Source of the DNA: Hymenobacter mucosus
Lineage (GTDB): Bacteria > Bacteroidota > Bacteroidia > Cytophagales > Hymenobacteraceae
Assembly: GCF_900188255.1 (NCBI RefSeq)
Contig: NZ_FZNS01000014.1
Coordinates: forward strand, 35,942 to 99,941
DNA: 64,000 nt
Direction of reading: 5' to 3'
The position numbers and the translations under genes were made by a program. How positions within the stretch are numbered: position 1 is the first letter of the stretch; each line of letters starts with the position of its first letter. Below are positions 10,174-19,790 of this stretch, one piece after another. The notes below the pieces were generated by a model. That model was not told where the DNA came from. It ran no database searches and worked only from the letters and a program-made list of their open reading frames with translations.

Positions 10174-11298
10174 ATGAACTCGTATACTTCTCTCAGTAAA
10201 GCAAGCGCTTTCGCGCTGCTGGCTGCTTCTCTCTTGTTTTCTTCCTGCGAAAAAGAGGACGACAACGTGTGTGGTGGCATGCCTACCGTTAGCCAGGTAA
10301 GCGCCCCCACCGACCGTACCTCGAACCTGACCACCGGTAAGCTCGCCGAATGGGTTATCATCCAGGGTAGTAACTTCTGCAACGTGCAGAAAGTGATGTT
10401 TAATGACGTGGAAGCCGACTTGAAAGACGCCTACATTACCTCCACGGAAATTACGCTGCGCGTGCCGCGGGCAATACCCAAAGACGTGACCAACAAGGTT
10501 AGCGTCACAACGGCCGCAGGCTCCGCCGAAACCCAGTACATGGTGTCTATTCCGGCGCTGGTAATAACGGGCATGAGCAACGAGTATACTCCCGCCGGAC
10601 AGCGCATGGCCATTGTCGGGAAAAACTTCGACCTCTACGGCGTAACGCCCACCCAGGGCAAGCTGATGTGGGCGGGGGCTCCCGTTACCATCACCAAAGC
10701 CACTGCCGATTCCGTTTACTTCACCGTACCGGCCGCTGCCACGAAGGGCGCCACCGTGAAAGTGGTAGACGCCAACGGCATCACCCGCGCCGTGCCCGGT
10801 CAGTACAAGGACGACCGCAACATTCTGTTTGGGTATGATACCGGCGGCAGCGTGTGGGGCGGCAACGACTACATCACAGTGGGCCCTACGCCTGCGCCTA
10901 TCAACGGCAGCTACCTGCGCGTCAACAAATCGATTAATTCCTGGGAATGGACCGAGTTTTCGGCTAGTCACCTTACTATTTCCAAGGACATAGTAGCCAA
11001 TCCTAGCAACTACATGCTCAAGTTTGAGGTGAATACGCTGAAGCCGTTCAATGCCAACGTCATCAAGTTCCTTATCGATGGCAATGCCGACAAAGTGAAC
11101 ACCTACCAGTGGAAGCCCTCCGTGCCCTTCGATACCCGCGGCAAATGGAGCACCATGGCTATCAAGCTAACCGACGTTATCAACACGCCGTTGGCACCTT
11201 CCAAAGCTCAGTATGAGGTTAAGTTCTTATTTCATGGCGACGGTGCGCTGAATGCGGATATAGCGTTCGACAACTTTCGGATAGTACCGAAAGACTAA
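10174..11298 (+). CDS. IPT/TIG-domain surface glycan-binding lipoprotein (SusE-position)
   Basis: ATG at 10174 gives a 374-residue lipoprotein with lipobox LLFSSC near residue 23; the frame is also open upstream, but without a signal peptide. Two IPT/TIG-type Ig folds follow, seen in LAEWVIIQGSNFCNVQKVMF and the later GQRMAIVGKNFDLYG. A C-terminal beta-rich domain (about residues 230-374) resembles glycan-binding modules. Its position right after susD is the usual place for a surface glycan-binding protein that captures polysaccharide for the SusCD pair. I infer the ligand only from the neighbouring enzymes. Confidence 0.75.
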   Translation: MNSYTSLSKASAFALLAASLLFSSCEKEDDNVCGGMPTVSQVSAPTDRTSNLTTGKLAEWVIIQGSNFCNVQKVMFNDVEADLKDAYITSTEITLRVPRAIPKDVTNKVSVTTAAGSAETQYMVSIPALVITGMSNEYTPAGQRMAIVGKNFDLYGVTPTQGKLMWAGAPVTITKATADSVYFTVPAAATKGATVKVVDANGITRAVPGQYKDDRNILFGYDTGGSVWGGNDYITVGPTPAPINGSYLRVNKSINSWEWTEFSASHLTISKDIVANPSNYMLKFEVNTLKPFNANVIKFLIDGNADKVNTYQWKPSVPFDTRGKWSTMAIKLTDVINTPLAPSKAQYEVKFLFHGDGALNADIAFDNFRIVPKD

Positions 11299-11454
11299 GT
11301 GCAAACACCACAAACTCACTTCTTGTCCCGCGGCTGATTGAGGTCGTACCGATAGGTTTTGTACAGACTCACACACTGCTTACCCCAAGATTGCTGCCCT
11401 GGGCTTTTGTCGTTGCCATATCCTTAGGCAGCACAAGTACCTCCCAACCTTTCC

Positions 11455-12684
11455 ATGAAAAAAATAGCACTCTTTCTCCTTGGCCTAGCCTTTTCCTCCT
11501 CAGGATTCGGCCAAGGCAACAACTACACCCAGAAGTACACCAAGTACGACGGCCTCGCCCTGACCCCGCCCATGGGCTGGAACAGCTGGAACAAATTTGC
11601 CTGCAACGTCGATGAGAAGCTCATCAAAGAAATGGCCGATGCGCTGGTTAGCTCCGGCATGAAAGATGCAGGCTACACCTACATCAACATCGACGACTGC
11701 TGGCACGGCGAGCGGGATGCGCAGGGGTTCATCCATCCCAACAAAGACCGTTTTCCCTCCGGCATGAAGGCCCTGGCCGATTATGTGCACAGTAAGGGCC
11801 TGAAGCTGGGCATCTACTCCGATGCCGGTTCCCAGACTTGCGGCGGTAGGCCCGGCAGCCGGGGCTACGAGTTTCAGGATGCTCAGCAGTACGCCAGCTG
11901 GGGAATCGACTACCTGAAGTACGACTGGTGCAACACAGAGGGGCTGAAGGCTGAGGGCGCCTACAAAACCATGACGGCGGCGCTGCAAAAAGCTGGACGG
12001 CCGGTCGTACTCAGCATCTGCGAGTGGGGCAACGATACGCCCTGGATCTGGGGGCAGACGGTAGGGCATCTGTGGCGCACTACCGGCGACATCTACAACT
12101 GCTTTGACTGCATTGAGGACCACGGCACGTGGAAGTCGTTTGGGGTGATGGCCATTCTGGATAAGCAGGAAGGACTGCGGCAGTACGCCGGACCCGGCCA
12201 CTGGAACGACCCAGACATGCTGGAGGTAGGCAACGGCATGCCCGCAAACGAAGACCGGGCGCACTTTACGATGTGGTCGATGCTGGCCGCGCCTCTCATC
12301 ACGGGCAACGATTTGCGTAAGATGAGCAAGGAAACCGCCGATATCCTCATCAACCGGGAGGTGCTGGCCGTGAACCAGGACAAGCTAGGAGTACAGGGTT
12401 TTAAATATGCCAGCAAAGACAGCGTAGAAACCTGGCTGAAGCCTCTAGAGGGCGGCAAGTGGGCGGTTACGTTCCTCAACCGCAGCCGCAAGCCCCAGAC
12501 CGTTGGCTTCGACTGGAAAACGACGCCCGTCACCGACGACTTATCCAAACAGGAGTTGAACGCCGCCAAAACCACCTACAAAGTGCGCAACCTGTGGACG
12601 AAAAAGGACGCCGGCACCACCAAAAAGGCCTTTGCCGCCACCGTGCCCGCCCACGATGTGGTGATGCTACTGCTGACCAAATAA
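11455..12684 (+). CDS. GH27 alpha-galactosidase
   Basis: This 409-residue exported enzyme has a signal peptide ending about FGQG. The GH27 fold is clear: LTPPMGWNSWNKFACNV at the barrel start, YINIDDCWHGERDA, the nucleophile motif YLKYDWCN with Asp157, and the acid/base motif HWNDPDMLEVGNG near residues 249-260. A C-terminal beta-sandwich follows. The family removes terminal alpha-1,6-galactose, for example from galactomannan or galactoglucomannan. It sits in the same direction as susC/susD and the IPT lipoprotein. An intrinsic terminator follows at 12706-12742. Confidence 0.93.
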   Translation: MKKIALFLLGLAFSSSGFGQGNNYTQKYTKYDGLALTPPMGWNSWNKFACNVDEKLIKEMADALVSSGMKDAGYTYINIDDCWHGERDAQGFIHPNKDRFPSGMKALADYVHSKGLKLGIYSDAGSQTCGGRPGSRGYEFQDAQQYASWGIDYLKYDWCNTEGLKAEGAYKTMTAALQKAGRPVVLSICEWGNDTPWIWGQTVGHLWRTTGDIYNCFDCIEDHGTWKSFGVMAILDKQEGLRQYAGPGHWNDPDMLEVGNGMPANEDRAHFTMWSMLAAPLITGNDLRKMSKETADILINREVLAVNQDKLGVQGFKYASKDSVETWLKPLEGGKWAVTFLNRSRKPQTVGFDWKTTPVTDDLSKQELNAAKTTYKVRNLWTKKDAGTTKKAFAATVPAHDVVMLLLTK

Positions 12685-12705
12685 CCAGCAGGTGAGTTGA
12701 GTACG

Positions 12706-12742
12706 AAAAAGCAGCCATTAGCCTCGCGCGTGGCTGCTTTTT
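12706..12742 (+). terminator. Rho-independent terminator after GH27 gene
   Basis: A 12-bp stem (12706-12717 with 12731-12742) has A-rich left and T-rich right ends around GCAGCCA/TGGCTGC and a 13-nt loop. The T tract makes it a classical intrinsic terminator 21 nt after the GH27 stop. Confidence 0.75.
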
Positions 12743-12840
12743 GTGCTTTTAGCTTTCCTCTCGGCAATTTTTGCTAGGGAGATATCCAACCAAAATAAAC
12801 CGATAGTATCGTGAATTCTTATTTTTCTGATCGTTACCGC

Positions 12841-14796
12841 ATGTGGAAACCATTGCTGACCGCCAGCGTGCTCCTGCTGGGCGCCAGCGTGCAAAAAGCC
12901 GCAGCTCAGGTAGAACTAGCTCCCTGGGGCAACCTCACCGGCATTCGTACCGATGGGCAGCTCCTGGCGTTTGGAACGAGCCTGCGCGTTGTGAAAGCCG
13001 ATGGCCGGGTGACGGAAACCGGCAAGGAGCGTCAGCGCCCCAAGTACACGCGCGAGGGTAACCAGCAGCTAGTTACAACCCGGCTGGATAGCCTGGATTT
13101 TGTAGAAACCGTGCAGGATGCCGGGCCAAACCAGGCTCGTGTGCAGGTGCAGCTTACGGCCCGCGGCAATATGCCCAACAGCAGCGGCGTGTACTTCAGC
13201 GTGCTGCCTCCTGCCGCTACCTACCCGGACAGCACCACGGTAGAAGTGTGGGATGCCCGCGGCGCGGTGCTGACCAAGGGCACGCTCGGCAGCCTTACCC
13301 TCCCGAGCACCCCCGCCAGTAGCATCCGCCTGGTGGCTCCTACCCGGCAGCTTACCATCAGCTTCGGCGAGCCGATGCCCGTGCTGCTGAAGCAGGAAAC
13401 GGGCAAGGATGGGCCGCACTACCAGTTTCTCCTGCCTTTGTTGACGGGTAGTGTGCAGCAGGGGCAAACCGCACAGAAAACCTTCACTATCCAAACCACC
13501 GGCAGCATTGACCGCGCCCCCATCCGGCTGACGTTGAACCCGGCGCAGCCCGGCCACGTCTTTGCTGGTTTTGGGGGCAATTTTCGCCTGCAAAACCCCA
13601 AAAACGACCCACAGGTAATCAACTACGCGCTGCAAAACATGCGCGTAGCCTGGGGCCGGGTAGAGATGCCTTGGCAGTTGTGGCAGCCCAACCAGGCTCA
13701 AGACCCCACGGCTGCCGCCTGGCAAGGTCAGCTGCACCCGCACGTGCGCGAGTCGATGGAGATGGCGCAGAAGCTCAGCAAGCGGGATATTCCCATCATT
13801 CTCTCGGCGTGGTCGGCGCCGGCGTGGGCCGTGGTGGGTACCCCAGTTAATGGCAGTGGCCCTGGGCCAGATGGCAAGTGGGGCAACCCGCTAAACCCCA
13901 CCAACCTACAGGCTAGCTACAAGTCCATTGCCGATTACATTCAGTACCTCAAAGACCAGTATGGCGTGGACGTGGCGCTATTTTCCTTCAACGAGTCGGA
14001 CCTAGGTATCAACATCCGTCAGACTAGCCAGGAACACGCCCAACTTATCAAGGAGCTAGGAGCTTACTTTGCCAGCCGAGGCCTGGAAACCAAGCTGTTG
14101 CTGGGCGACAACTCCGATTCGAATAGCTACGAGTTTATGAATTCTGCCTTGCAGGATGCCAGCACGCACCCCTACATCGGGGCCGTGTCGTTTCACTCGT
14201 GGCGGGGTTGGGAAACCGAAACCCTGCAAAAGTGGTCGGCCGCCGCCGAGCAGCTCCGCCTCCCGCTGATTGTGGGCGAGGGGAGTATTGATGCGCAAGC
14301 CTGGGGCTACCCTAGTATTTTCCTGGAGCCGACCTACGCGCTGGAGGAAATTAGTCTGTATACGCGGCTGCTAGCTGTTTGTCAGCCTCTTACCATTCTG
14401 CAATGGCAGCTCACGGCTGACTACTCGCCTATGGCCGGGGGCGGCATCTTCGGCGACAATACCCCGCTGCGGCCCACCCAGCGCTTTTGGAACCTGAAGC
14501 AGCTAGCGGCCACCCCCCAAGATGTAATGGCCCTACCTATCACTGCCGACCGCCCCGACGTATCCGCTGCGGCGCTGGGCAACAGCGAGAAAGGCACGTA
14601 CGTGGTGCACCTCGTGAATAATGGCGCTACCCGTCGCGTGACGCTCACCGGCGTGCCCGCCACGGTAAAAAAGCTGCGCGTGTATACCACCGACAAAGCG
14701 CGCGCCATGCAGAAAGGCAAACCCGTACGCGTGCGCAAAGGCACAGTACAGTTCACGCTGGATGCCAGTAGCTACACTACCTTTATGAAGGAGTAG
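12841..14796 (+). CDS. GH30-like clan GH-A glycoside hydrolase
   Basis: I chose ATG at 12841, which gives a clean signal peptide (MWKPLLTASVLLLGASVQ) and 651 residues; a GTG at 12811 is in frame but adds only polar residues. An N-terminal beta-rich domain of about 230 residues precedes an (alpha/beta)8 barrel. Motifs are FAGFGGNFRLQNP at the barrel start, the candidate acid/base in LFSFNESDLGIN, and the candidate nucleophile in PLIVGEGSIDA. A C-terminal beta-sandwich closes the protein (TYVVHLVNNGATRRVTLTG). This layout fits GH30-type enzymes (beta-glucosidase/xylanase/glucanase). The exact linkage is unknown; in this locus a beta-glucan or glucomannan target is plausible. Confidence 0.65.
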   Translation: MWKPLLTASVLLLGASVQKAAAQVELAPWGNLTGIRTDGQLLAFGTSLRVVKADGRVTETGKERQRPKYTREGNQQLVTTRLDSLDFVETVQDAGPNQARVQVQLTARGNMPNSSGVYFSVLPPAATYPDSTTVEVWDARGAVLTKGTLGSLTLPSTPASSIRLVAPTRQLTISFGEPMPVLLKQETGKDGPHYQFLLPLLTGSVQQGQTAQKTFTIQTTGSIDRAPIRLTLNPAQPGHVFAGFGGNFRLQNPKNDPQVINYALQNMRVAWGRVEMPWQLWQPNQAQDPTAAAWQGQLHPHVRESMEMAQKLSKRDIPIILSAWSAPAWAVVGTPVNGSGPGPDGKWGNPLNPTNLQASYKSIADYIQYLKDQYGVDVALFSFNESDLGINIRQTSQEHAQLIKELGAYFASRGLETKLLLGDNSDSNSYEFMNSALQDASTHPYIGAVSFHSWRGWETETLQKWSAAAEQLRLPLIVGEGSIDAQAWGYPSIFLEPTYALEEISLYTRLLAVCQPLTILQWQLTADYSPMAGGGIFGDNTPLRPTQRFWNLKQLAATPQDVMALPITADRPDVSAAALGNSEKGTYVVHLVNNGATRRVTLTGVPATVKKLRVYTTDKARAMQKGKPVRVRKGTVQFTLDASSYTTFMKE

Positions 14797-14830
14797 GCGC
14801 CATCATTAGCCATGAGGCTTACACAGTGGC

Positions 14831-14871
14831 CGTGTGCCGGTCCGACGCCGTAGGTGTCGGACCGGCACACG
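14831..14871 (+). terminator. 16-bp perfect stem-loop between GH30-like and GH9 genes
   Basis: Arms 14831-14846 and 14856-14871 are perfectly complementary around a 9-nt loop, 34 nt after the GH30-like stop and 30 nt before the GH9 start. No T run follows. It is probably an attenuator or mRNA-stability hairpin. Confidence 0.55.
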
Positions 14872-14901
14872 ACCAAGCACATTACAATCAAAACAAAAAG
14901 C

Positions 14902-16656
14902 ATGTCTTTGTTACCCAGATTCCTACTGCTGCTGAGCGCCGTGCTCCTAGCGCCGCCGCTGGTTGCGCAGCACCTCACCGACAGCATTCGGCTGAACCAA
15001 GTAGGCTTTTATCCGGCGGCGCCGAAGGTAGCCGTGGTGGTAGGGGCGGCAGCGGGTCCGTTCTACATCACCACGCCCGACCGGGCTACCGTCGTTTTCA
15101 CGGGGAAGCTGGGGGAAGCGCGCACGGCCGAGCTGGCGCATCAGCAAACGCGGGTAGCCGACTTTTCGGCGCTTACCCGGCCGGGTACGTTCGTGGTCTG
15201 GATTCCAAAGGTGGGCTACTCCTACACGTTTCGCATTCAGCCTAAAGTGCACGAGGGCGTAGCTCAGGCTGCCCTGAAGGGCTACTACTACCAGCGAACC
15301 GCCATGGCGCTGCTACCGGCCTACGCGGGCCGCTGGAGCCGCCCGGCCGGCCACCCCGATACGCGGGTGCTGGTGCATGGCTCAGCGGCCAGCGCCGCGC
15401 GGCCTGCTGGCACGGTGCTCTCGTCGCCGCGGGGCTGGTACGATGCGGGGGATTACAACAAGTACATTGTCAACTCCGGTATCACCGTCGGCACGCTGCT
15501 GTCGTTGTACGAGGACTTTCCGGCCTACTGTGCTCAGTTTAAAGTTAACATTCCTGAAAGCCAAAACGCCCTGCCCGACGTGCTGGACGAGGTGCTTTGG
15601 AATCTGCGCTGGATGCTGACTATGCAGGACCCGCACGATGGCGGTGTGTACCACAAGCTAACCAACGCTTCGTTTGACGCCATGGTGATGCCCAACCAGG
15701 CCACCACGCCGCGCTATGTGGTGCAGAAAAGCACGGCGGCCACCCTCGACTTTGCCGCCGTGCTGGCCCAGGCCAGCCGGGTGCTACGCCGATTCGATAA
15801 GCAATTGCCCGGCCTAGCCGACTCCTGCTTGCGGGCATCGCGGCAGGCGTGGGACTGGGCGCAGGTTCACCCGGCCGTGCTCTACCGGCAAAACGAGATG
15901 AACAAGCAGTTTCAGCCGGCCATCGTGACGGGCGCCTACGACGACAACTCCATGCAGGACGAGTTTATCTGGGCGGCTACCGAGCTGTACATCACCACCA
16001 AGGACGACCGCTACTACGCGGCCGTGCCGCTGTTTCCGGATGAGCAGGTGCCTGCCCCCGCCTGGAATCAAGTGCGGGCGCTGGCCTACTACTCGCTGGC
16101 GCGCAGCAAGGCTATCCTCACGCCCACTGCCCGCCAAGAGGTGCCCAAGCTGGAAGCCCGCCTGATTGCCGCCGCCGATGCCCTACAGCAGAACTACACG
16201 GCCCAGGCCTACCAAACGGTGATGGGCAAACGGGCCGCCGACTATACCTGGGGCGGGAGTGCCACAGCAGCCAACCAGGGAATTTTGCTTATTCAAGCCT
16301 ACCACCTCACCAGCAAGCCGCAATATTTGCAGGCGGCGCTTTCTAACCTCGACTACCTGCTGGGCCGCAATGCCACTGGCTATTCCTTCCTCACGGGTAG
16401 CGGCACCAAATCGCCGCAGCACCCGCACCACCGGCCCTCGGAGGCCGATGGCATAGCCGCGCCGGTACCCGGTTTGCTGGTAGGCGGCCCCAACCCCGGT
16501 CGCCAGGACAGCTGCGCCTACCCTTCGACGCTGCCCGCCCTAGCCTACTCCGACAACGTGTGCTCCTACGCCTCCAACGAAATTGCCATCAACTGGAATG
16601 CACCCCTAGTATATCTGGCAGCGGCGCTGGAAGCATTCCAAACCAAGCTAAAGTAG
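14902..16656 (+). CDS. GH9 endo-beta-glucanase/xyloglucanase-like cellulase with N-terminal Ig domain
   Basis: ATG at 14902 gives a signal peptide (PRFLLLLSAVLLAPPLVAQ) and 584 residues. An N-terminal CelD-type Ig-like domain (IRLNQVGFYPAAPKVAVVV) precedes the (alpha/alpha)6 catalytic barrel. Catalytic aspartates sit in SPRGWYDAGDYNKY, and the acid glutamate in SYASNEIAINWNAPLVYL near the C terminus. A metal or sugar-site segment RPSEADGIAAPVPGLLVGGP also fits GH9. The family cuts beta-1,4-glucan backbones; GH9 occurs in known xyloglucan loci. It ends the + arm, converging on the GH2 gene with a bidirectional hairpin between them. Confidence 0.9.
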   Translation: MSLLPRFLLLLSAVLLAPPLVAQHLTDSIRLNQVGFYPAAPKVAVVVGAAAGPFYITTPDRATVVFTGKLGEARTAELAHQQTRVADFSALTRPGTFVVWIPKVGYSYTFRIQPKVHEGVAQAALKGYYYQRTAMALLPAYAGRWSRPAGHPDTRVLVHGSAASAARPAGTVLSSPRGWYDAGDYNKYIVNSGITVGTLLSLYEDFPAYCAQFKVNIPESQNALPDVLDEVLWNLRWMLTMQDPHDGGVYHKLTNASFDAMVMPNQATTPRYVVQKSTAATLDFAAVLAQASRVLRRFDKQLPGLADSCLRASRQAWDWAQVHPAVLYRQNEMNKQFQPAIVTGAYDDNSMQDEFIWAATELYITTKDDRYYAAVPLFPDEQVPAPAWNQVRALAYYSLARSKAILTPTARQEVPKLEARLIAAADALQQNYTAQAYQTVMGKRAADYTWGGSATAANQGILLIQAYHLTSKPQYLQAALSNLDYLLGRNATGYSFLTGSGTKSPQHPHHRPSEADGIAAPVPGLLVGGPNPGRQDSCAYPSTLPALAYSDNVCSYASNEIAINWNAPLVYLAAALEAFQTKLK

Positions 16657-16684
16657 CTCCGACATCAGGGAAGATTTGTGAAGG

Positions 16685-16730
16685 GTATATAGGGTAGCGA
16701 CACAACGTATTGTGTTGCTACTCCATATAC
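16685..16730. terminator. Bidirectional stem-loop between convergent GH9 and GH2 genes
   Basis: A 21-bp stem (16685-16705 with 16710-16730) has two G-U pairs, one mismatch and a 4-nt loop. It lies between two convergent operon ends, so it can stop both transcripts. Confidence 0.6.
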
Positions 16731-16792
16731 AAACTTGAACCTGTTCCAGAAAGTCGAGACGTTGCAGCACGACGGTCAAGCTGACTAGGTAG

Positions 16793-19663
16793 CTACAGGA
16801 TGGCGGGACGGGCAGGCGCTTTTTCGGTTTTCAGCTTTAGCGTGGCCATTTTCAGACCCTTTGCCGTGGCGGTGAGGGTGATGGTGCCGGGTTCTTTTGT
16901 TGTCTGAACCAACACCTGGGCTAGGCCGTTGAACGTCTTCCGCTGCCAGGGCGCCGCCGGGATAAACACCTGAATGGTGCCGAAATTAGTGTTCACCACA
17001 TCCCAGTCATGTTCTTTGGTCAGGGGCGTTGCCACTATCTCGATGGTATTCCGACCCGGCTTGAGCAGAGTTGGCGCCAGACGAAACACGTTGCCTTCGG
17101 GGCTCTGCTTCAGGTCTTTGGCTATTTCCTGCCCATTGATAAAAAGGTGCTGCTCCCGGCCAATGCTGTTGTAGAACAACGTGACCTGGGCGTTGGCAAC
17201 CTCAGCGGGTAACTCAAAGGTGCCCCGGTGACGGTAGGCGGGCGCCAGCTTTTTGTAGTCGCGCTGCACGAAGGCGGGCTGCCAGGTAGCAGCTTGGTGC
17301 TGCGCCTGCGCCGCTACGCCCGCCGCCAAGCTAGCCACGGGTGCTTCCTCCACTTCCTGGATAGCCACCATCTGGCTGGTTTCCACGAACTTCTCCTTTT
17401 CCCGCGACGTAGGGTTGCCGTTGCCAACACCGATAATTCTGCCGGGGCCGTTGATGGAAAAGGTGATGTCCTCGTTGGCGGTTGGTACGGTCAGGTTGCG
17501 GCGGTCGGTTACGGCCACGGTTACCACTGCTAGGTCCTCGCCGTCGGCTTGAAGCGCGGTTTTGTGCGGAGTGAGCTGAATGGCGGCGGCCTGGTCCGTA
17601 GTTCTGACCACCTCCGTCAGCGTCTTCCGGCCGTTTTTGTAGCCGCGGGCTTCCAGCGTGCCCGGTGCGTAGTTGACTTGCCAGGCTACGTGGGAGTTCA
17701 GCGGCACGGCTTTCCTACCAAGGCTTTTCTTGTTCAGGAACAGTTCTACTTCATCGCAGTTGGTGTAGGCCCACACGTTTATGGGCTGGCCCTGGCGGGC
17801 GGGCCAATTCCAGTGCGGCAGTAAGTGCAGGGTAGGCTGCTGGCTCCACCACGAGCGGAGGTAGTACACATTGTCCTTGGGAAAGCCGCACAAGTCCATC
17901 ATCCCGAAGTACGACGTAACCGAGGGCCACTGGTAGGGCGTGGCTTCCCCACGGTAGTCGAAGCCCGTCCAGATAAACAGACCGGCCAAGTAGGGCCGCT
18001 CGGCGTAGAAGCGCCACCCTTCCTCAATGCTGTAGAACGAAGGCCGGGGCTTTTGGTCGTAGGCGGCCTGGTAGTGCAGCCGCGGGTCGGTCACGTACAC
18101 GCCGCGGGTGGCAAACGTGGAGCCTTCCTCCGTGCCCATGCCGGGCTGGTTGGGAAACTGCCGGTGGTGGGCGTCGATATCGCCGTTGCCTAGGTAGTTG
18201 TAGCCCATTACTTCCAGCACATCCGAAATGCCGCTCCGGAAGCCCCCGCTGATGCCAGCCGTGCAGAGTCGTGTCGAGTCGAGGCTGTGCGCGTAGGCCT
18301 GCATGGTGGTGGCAATGCGCGCGCCCGTCGTGCTGTTTTCGATGCCCCATTCCTCGTTGCCAATCGACCAGCTGATGATACTCGGGTGGTTACGGTCGCG
18401 CACAATCATGCCCTTCAGATCTTGCTGCATTTGGTAGTTGGTGCCCATCAGGCGGTTCTCGTCAATCACCAGCATGCCAAGCTGGTCGCAGGCGGCTAGC
18501 AGTTCCGGGGTAGGCGGGTGGTGCGAGCAGCGGTAGGCATTCGAGCCCATAGCTTTCAGCGCCCGGATGCGGAAGTACTGCAACTCGTCGGGCAGGGCCG
18601 TGCCTACCCCGGCGTGGTCCTGGTGGTTGTTGGTACCCTTGAGCTTTACCGGCTTGTCGTTCAGGAAAAAACCTAGCTTGGCATCAAAGCGAATAGTCCG
18701 AATCCCGAACGGCGTGTCGTAGCAGTCTACCTCCCGGTTGCCCACCAGCACGGTGGTGCGCAGCGTGTACAGGTAGGGCGACTCCAAATCCCACCGCCGG
18801 GCGTTGGCCACCGGCAACGTCAGCGTGATTTCGCGCTGTTGAAGCGGTGCCAGGGCCACCGCGCCGTGCTGTTTGCTAGCCACCACGTGGCCCTGGGCAT
18901 CGAGAATGGTTTGCCTCACAACGCAGGTATGCGCGTTCTTGCCTTGGTTCAGGAGGGTGGCGCGGGCCGTCACGTCGGCGGCAGTGCCGGCTACCTGGGT
19001 TGTTACCCACGTGCCGTTGGGGGCCACGTGCACGGGATTGGTTTTGGTGAGCCACACGTGCCGGTAAATGCCCGCACCCTCGTAGTACCATCCCTCGGGC
19101 ATGGTGGCATCTACCCGCACCGCCACCACATTGCGGCCGCCGTAGTTAAGGTAGTCCGTAATATCGTACCGGAAGCTGTTGTAGCCGCTGTGCTCGTTGC
19201 CGAGGTAGTGGCCATTCACCCACACCTGGGCATTGCGGTACACGCCGTCAAACTCCAGGGTGAGTTGCCGCCCTAGGTCCTCGGCCGGAACGCGAAACGC
19301 TTTGCGGTACCACCCCACGCTGGTAGTGGGGAAGTTGCGCCCAATGGCTTTGTAGCCGTGGCTGTGCTGGGCCGTGCTGTCGAAGGGCAGCTCCACGGCC
19401 CAGTCGTGCGGCAGGTTGAGCTGCCGCCAGGCCCGATCATCAAAGGTGAGACTGGCCGCTCCATCGCCGTAGCCGGCCTTGGCGAGGTAGGAAAAGTAGC
19501 TGGTGCCGTTGCTGAAATCCTGGTTGGTATTGAAGGGGTGGCCCAGCGCGAAATGCCAGTTGGTATCCATCGAATACCGCTCTCTGCCTGGTTCAGATGG
19601 GGTTTGCGCGAAAGAGAAAGGTGCCCAGCACAGCAGCGCAACAAGGAGTTTTCGGTAGAGCAT
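16793..19663 (-). CDS. GH2 beta-galactosidase with C-terminal DUF4982/malectin-like domains
   Basis: The 956-residue protein has a signal peptide ending FSFAQ. A GH2 sugar-binding domain (LNLPHDWAVELPF, VGWYRKAFRVP), an Ig-like domain, and a TIM barrel follow. The acid/base glutamate lies in IISWSIGNEEWGIE and the nucleophile region in GMGTEEGSTFATRG; FIWTGFDYRGE is also typical. C-terminal Ig-like (DUF4982) and carbohydrate-binding regions extend to residue 956. This is the usual beta-galactosidase architecture in Bacteroidota hemicellulose loci, where it removes galactose from xyloglucan or galactomannan side chains. It is the last gene of the - arm, 127 nt after the ROK kinase. Confidence 0.9.
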   Translation of the reverse strand: MLYRKLLVALLCWAPFSFAQTPSEPGRERYSMDTNWHFALGHPFNTNQDFSNGTSYFSYLAKAGYGDGAASLTFDDRAWRQLNLPHDWAVELPFDSTAQHSHGYKAIGRNFPTTSVGWYRKAFRVPAEDLGRQLTLEFDGVYRNAQVWVNGHYLGNEHSGYNSFRYDITDYLNYGGRNVVAVRVDATMPEGWYYEGAGIYRHVWLTKTNPVHVAPNGTWVTTQVAGTAADVTARATLLNQGKNAHTCVVRQTILDAQGHVVASKQHGAVALAPLQQREITLTLPVANARRWDLESPYLYTLRTTVLVGNREVDCYDTPFGIRTIRFDAKLGFFLNDKPVKLKGTNNHQDHAGVGTALPDELQYFRIRALKAMGSNAYRCSHHPPTPELLAACDQLGMLVIDENRLMGTNYQMQQDLKGMIVRDRNHPSIISWSIGNEEWGIENSTTGARIATTMQAYAHSLDSTRLCTAGISGGFRSGISDVLEVMGYNYLGNGDIDAHHRQFPNQPGMGTEEGSTFATRGVYVTDPRLHYQAAYDQKPRPSFYSIEEGWRFYAERPYLAGLFIWTGFDYRGEATPYQWPSVTSYFGMMDLCGFPKDNVYYLRSWWSQQPTLHLLPHWNWPARQGQPINVWAYTNCDEVELFLNKKSLGRKAVPLNSHVAWQVNYAPGTLEARGYKNGRKTLTEVVRTTDQAAAIQLTPHKTALQADGEDLAVVTVAVTDRRNLTVPTANEDITFSINGPGRIIGVGNGNPTSREKEKFVETSQMVAIQEVEEAPVASLAAGVAAQAQHQAATWQPAFVQRDYKKLAPAYRHRGTFELPAEVANAQVTLFYNSIGREQHLFINGQEIAKDLKQSPEGNVFRLAPTLLKPGRNTIEIVATPLTKEHDWDVVNTNFGTIQVFIPAAPWQRKTFNGLAQVLVQTTKEPGTITLTATAKGLKMATLKLKTEKAPARPAIL

Positions 19664-19724
19664 AGCGGTAGAGGCTGCTGACTATTATAGGCGGTTAAAA
19701 GATAAGGCTAGGTTAGTTCTAAAA

Positions 19725-19786
19725 GGCTGGTAGAGTCCGCTGTAGAGACACAACATTCTGTGTCTCTACAGCGGACTCTACCAGCC
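19725..19786 (-). terminator. 28-bp perfect inverted repeat after the ROK kinase gene
   Basis: Arms 19725-19752 and 19759-19786 are perfectly complementary with a 6-nt loop. The structure begins 4 nt after the stop of the kinase gene (- strand) and lies 61 nt before the GH2 start. The arm length far exceeds a normal intrinsic terminator, and there is no T tract. Confidence 0.65.
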
Positions 19787-19790
19787 CGGC

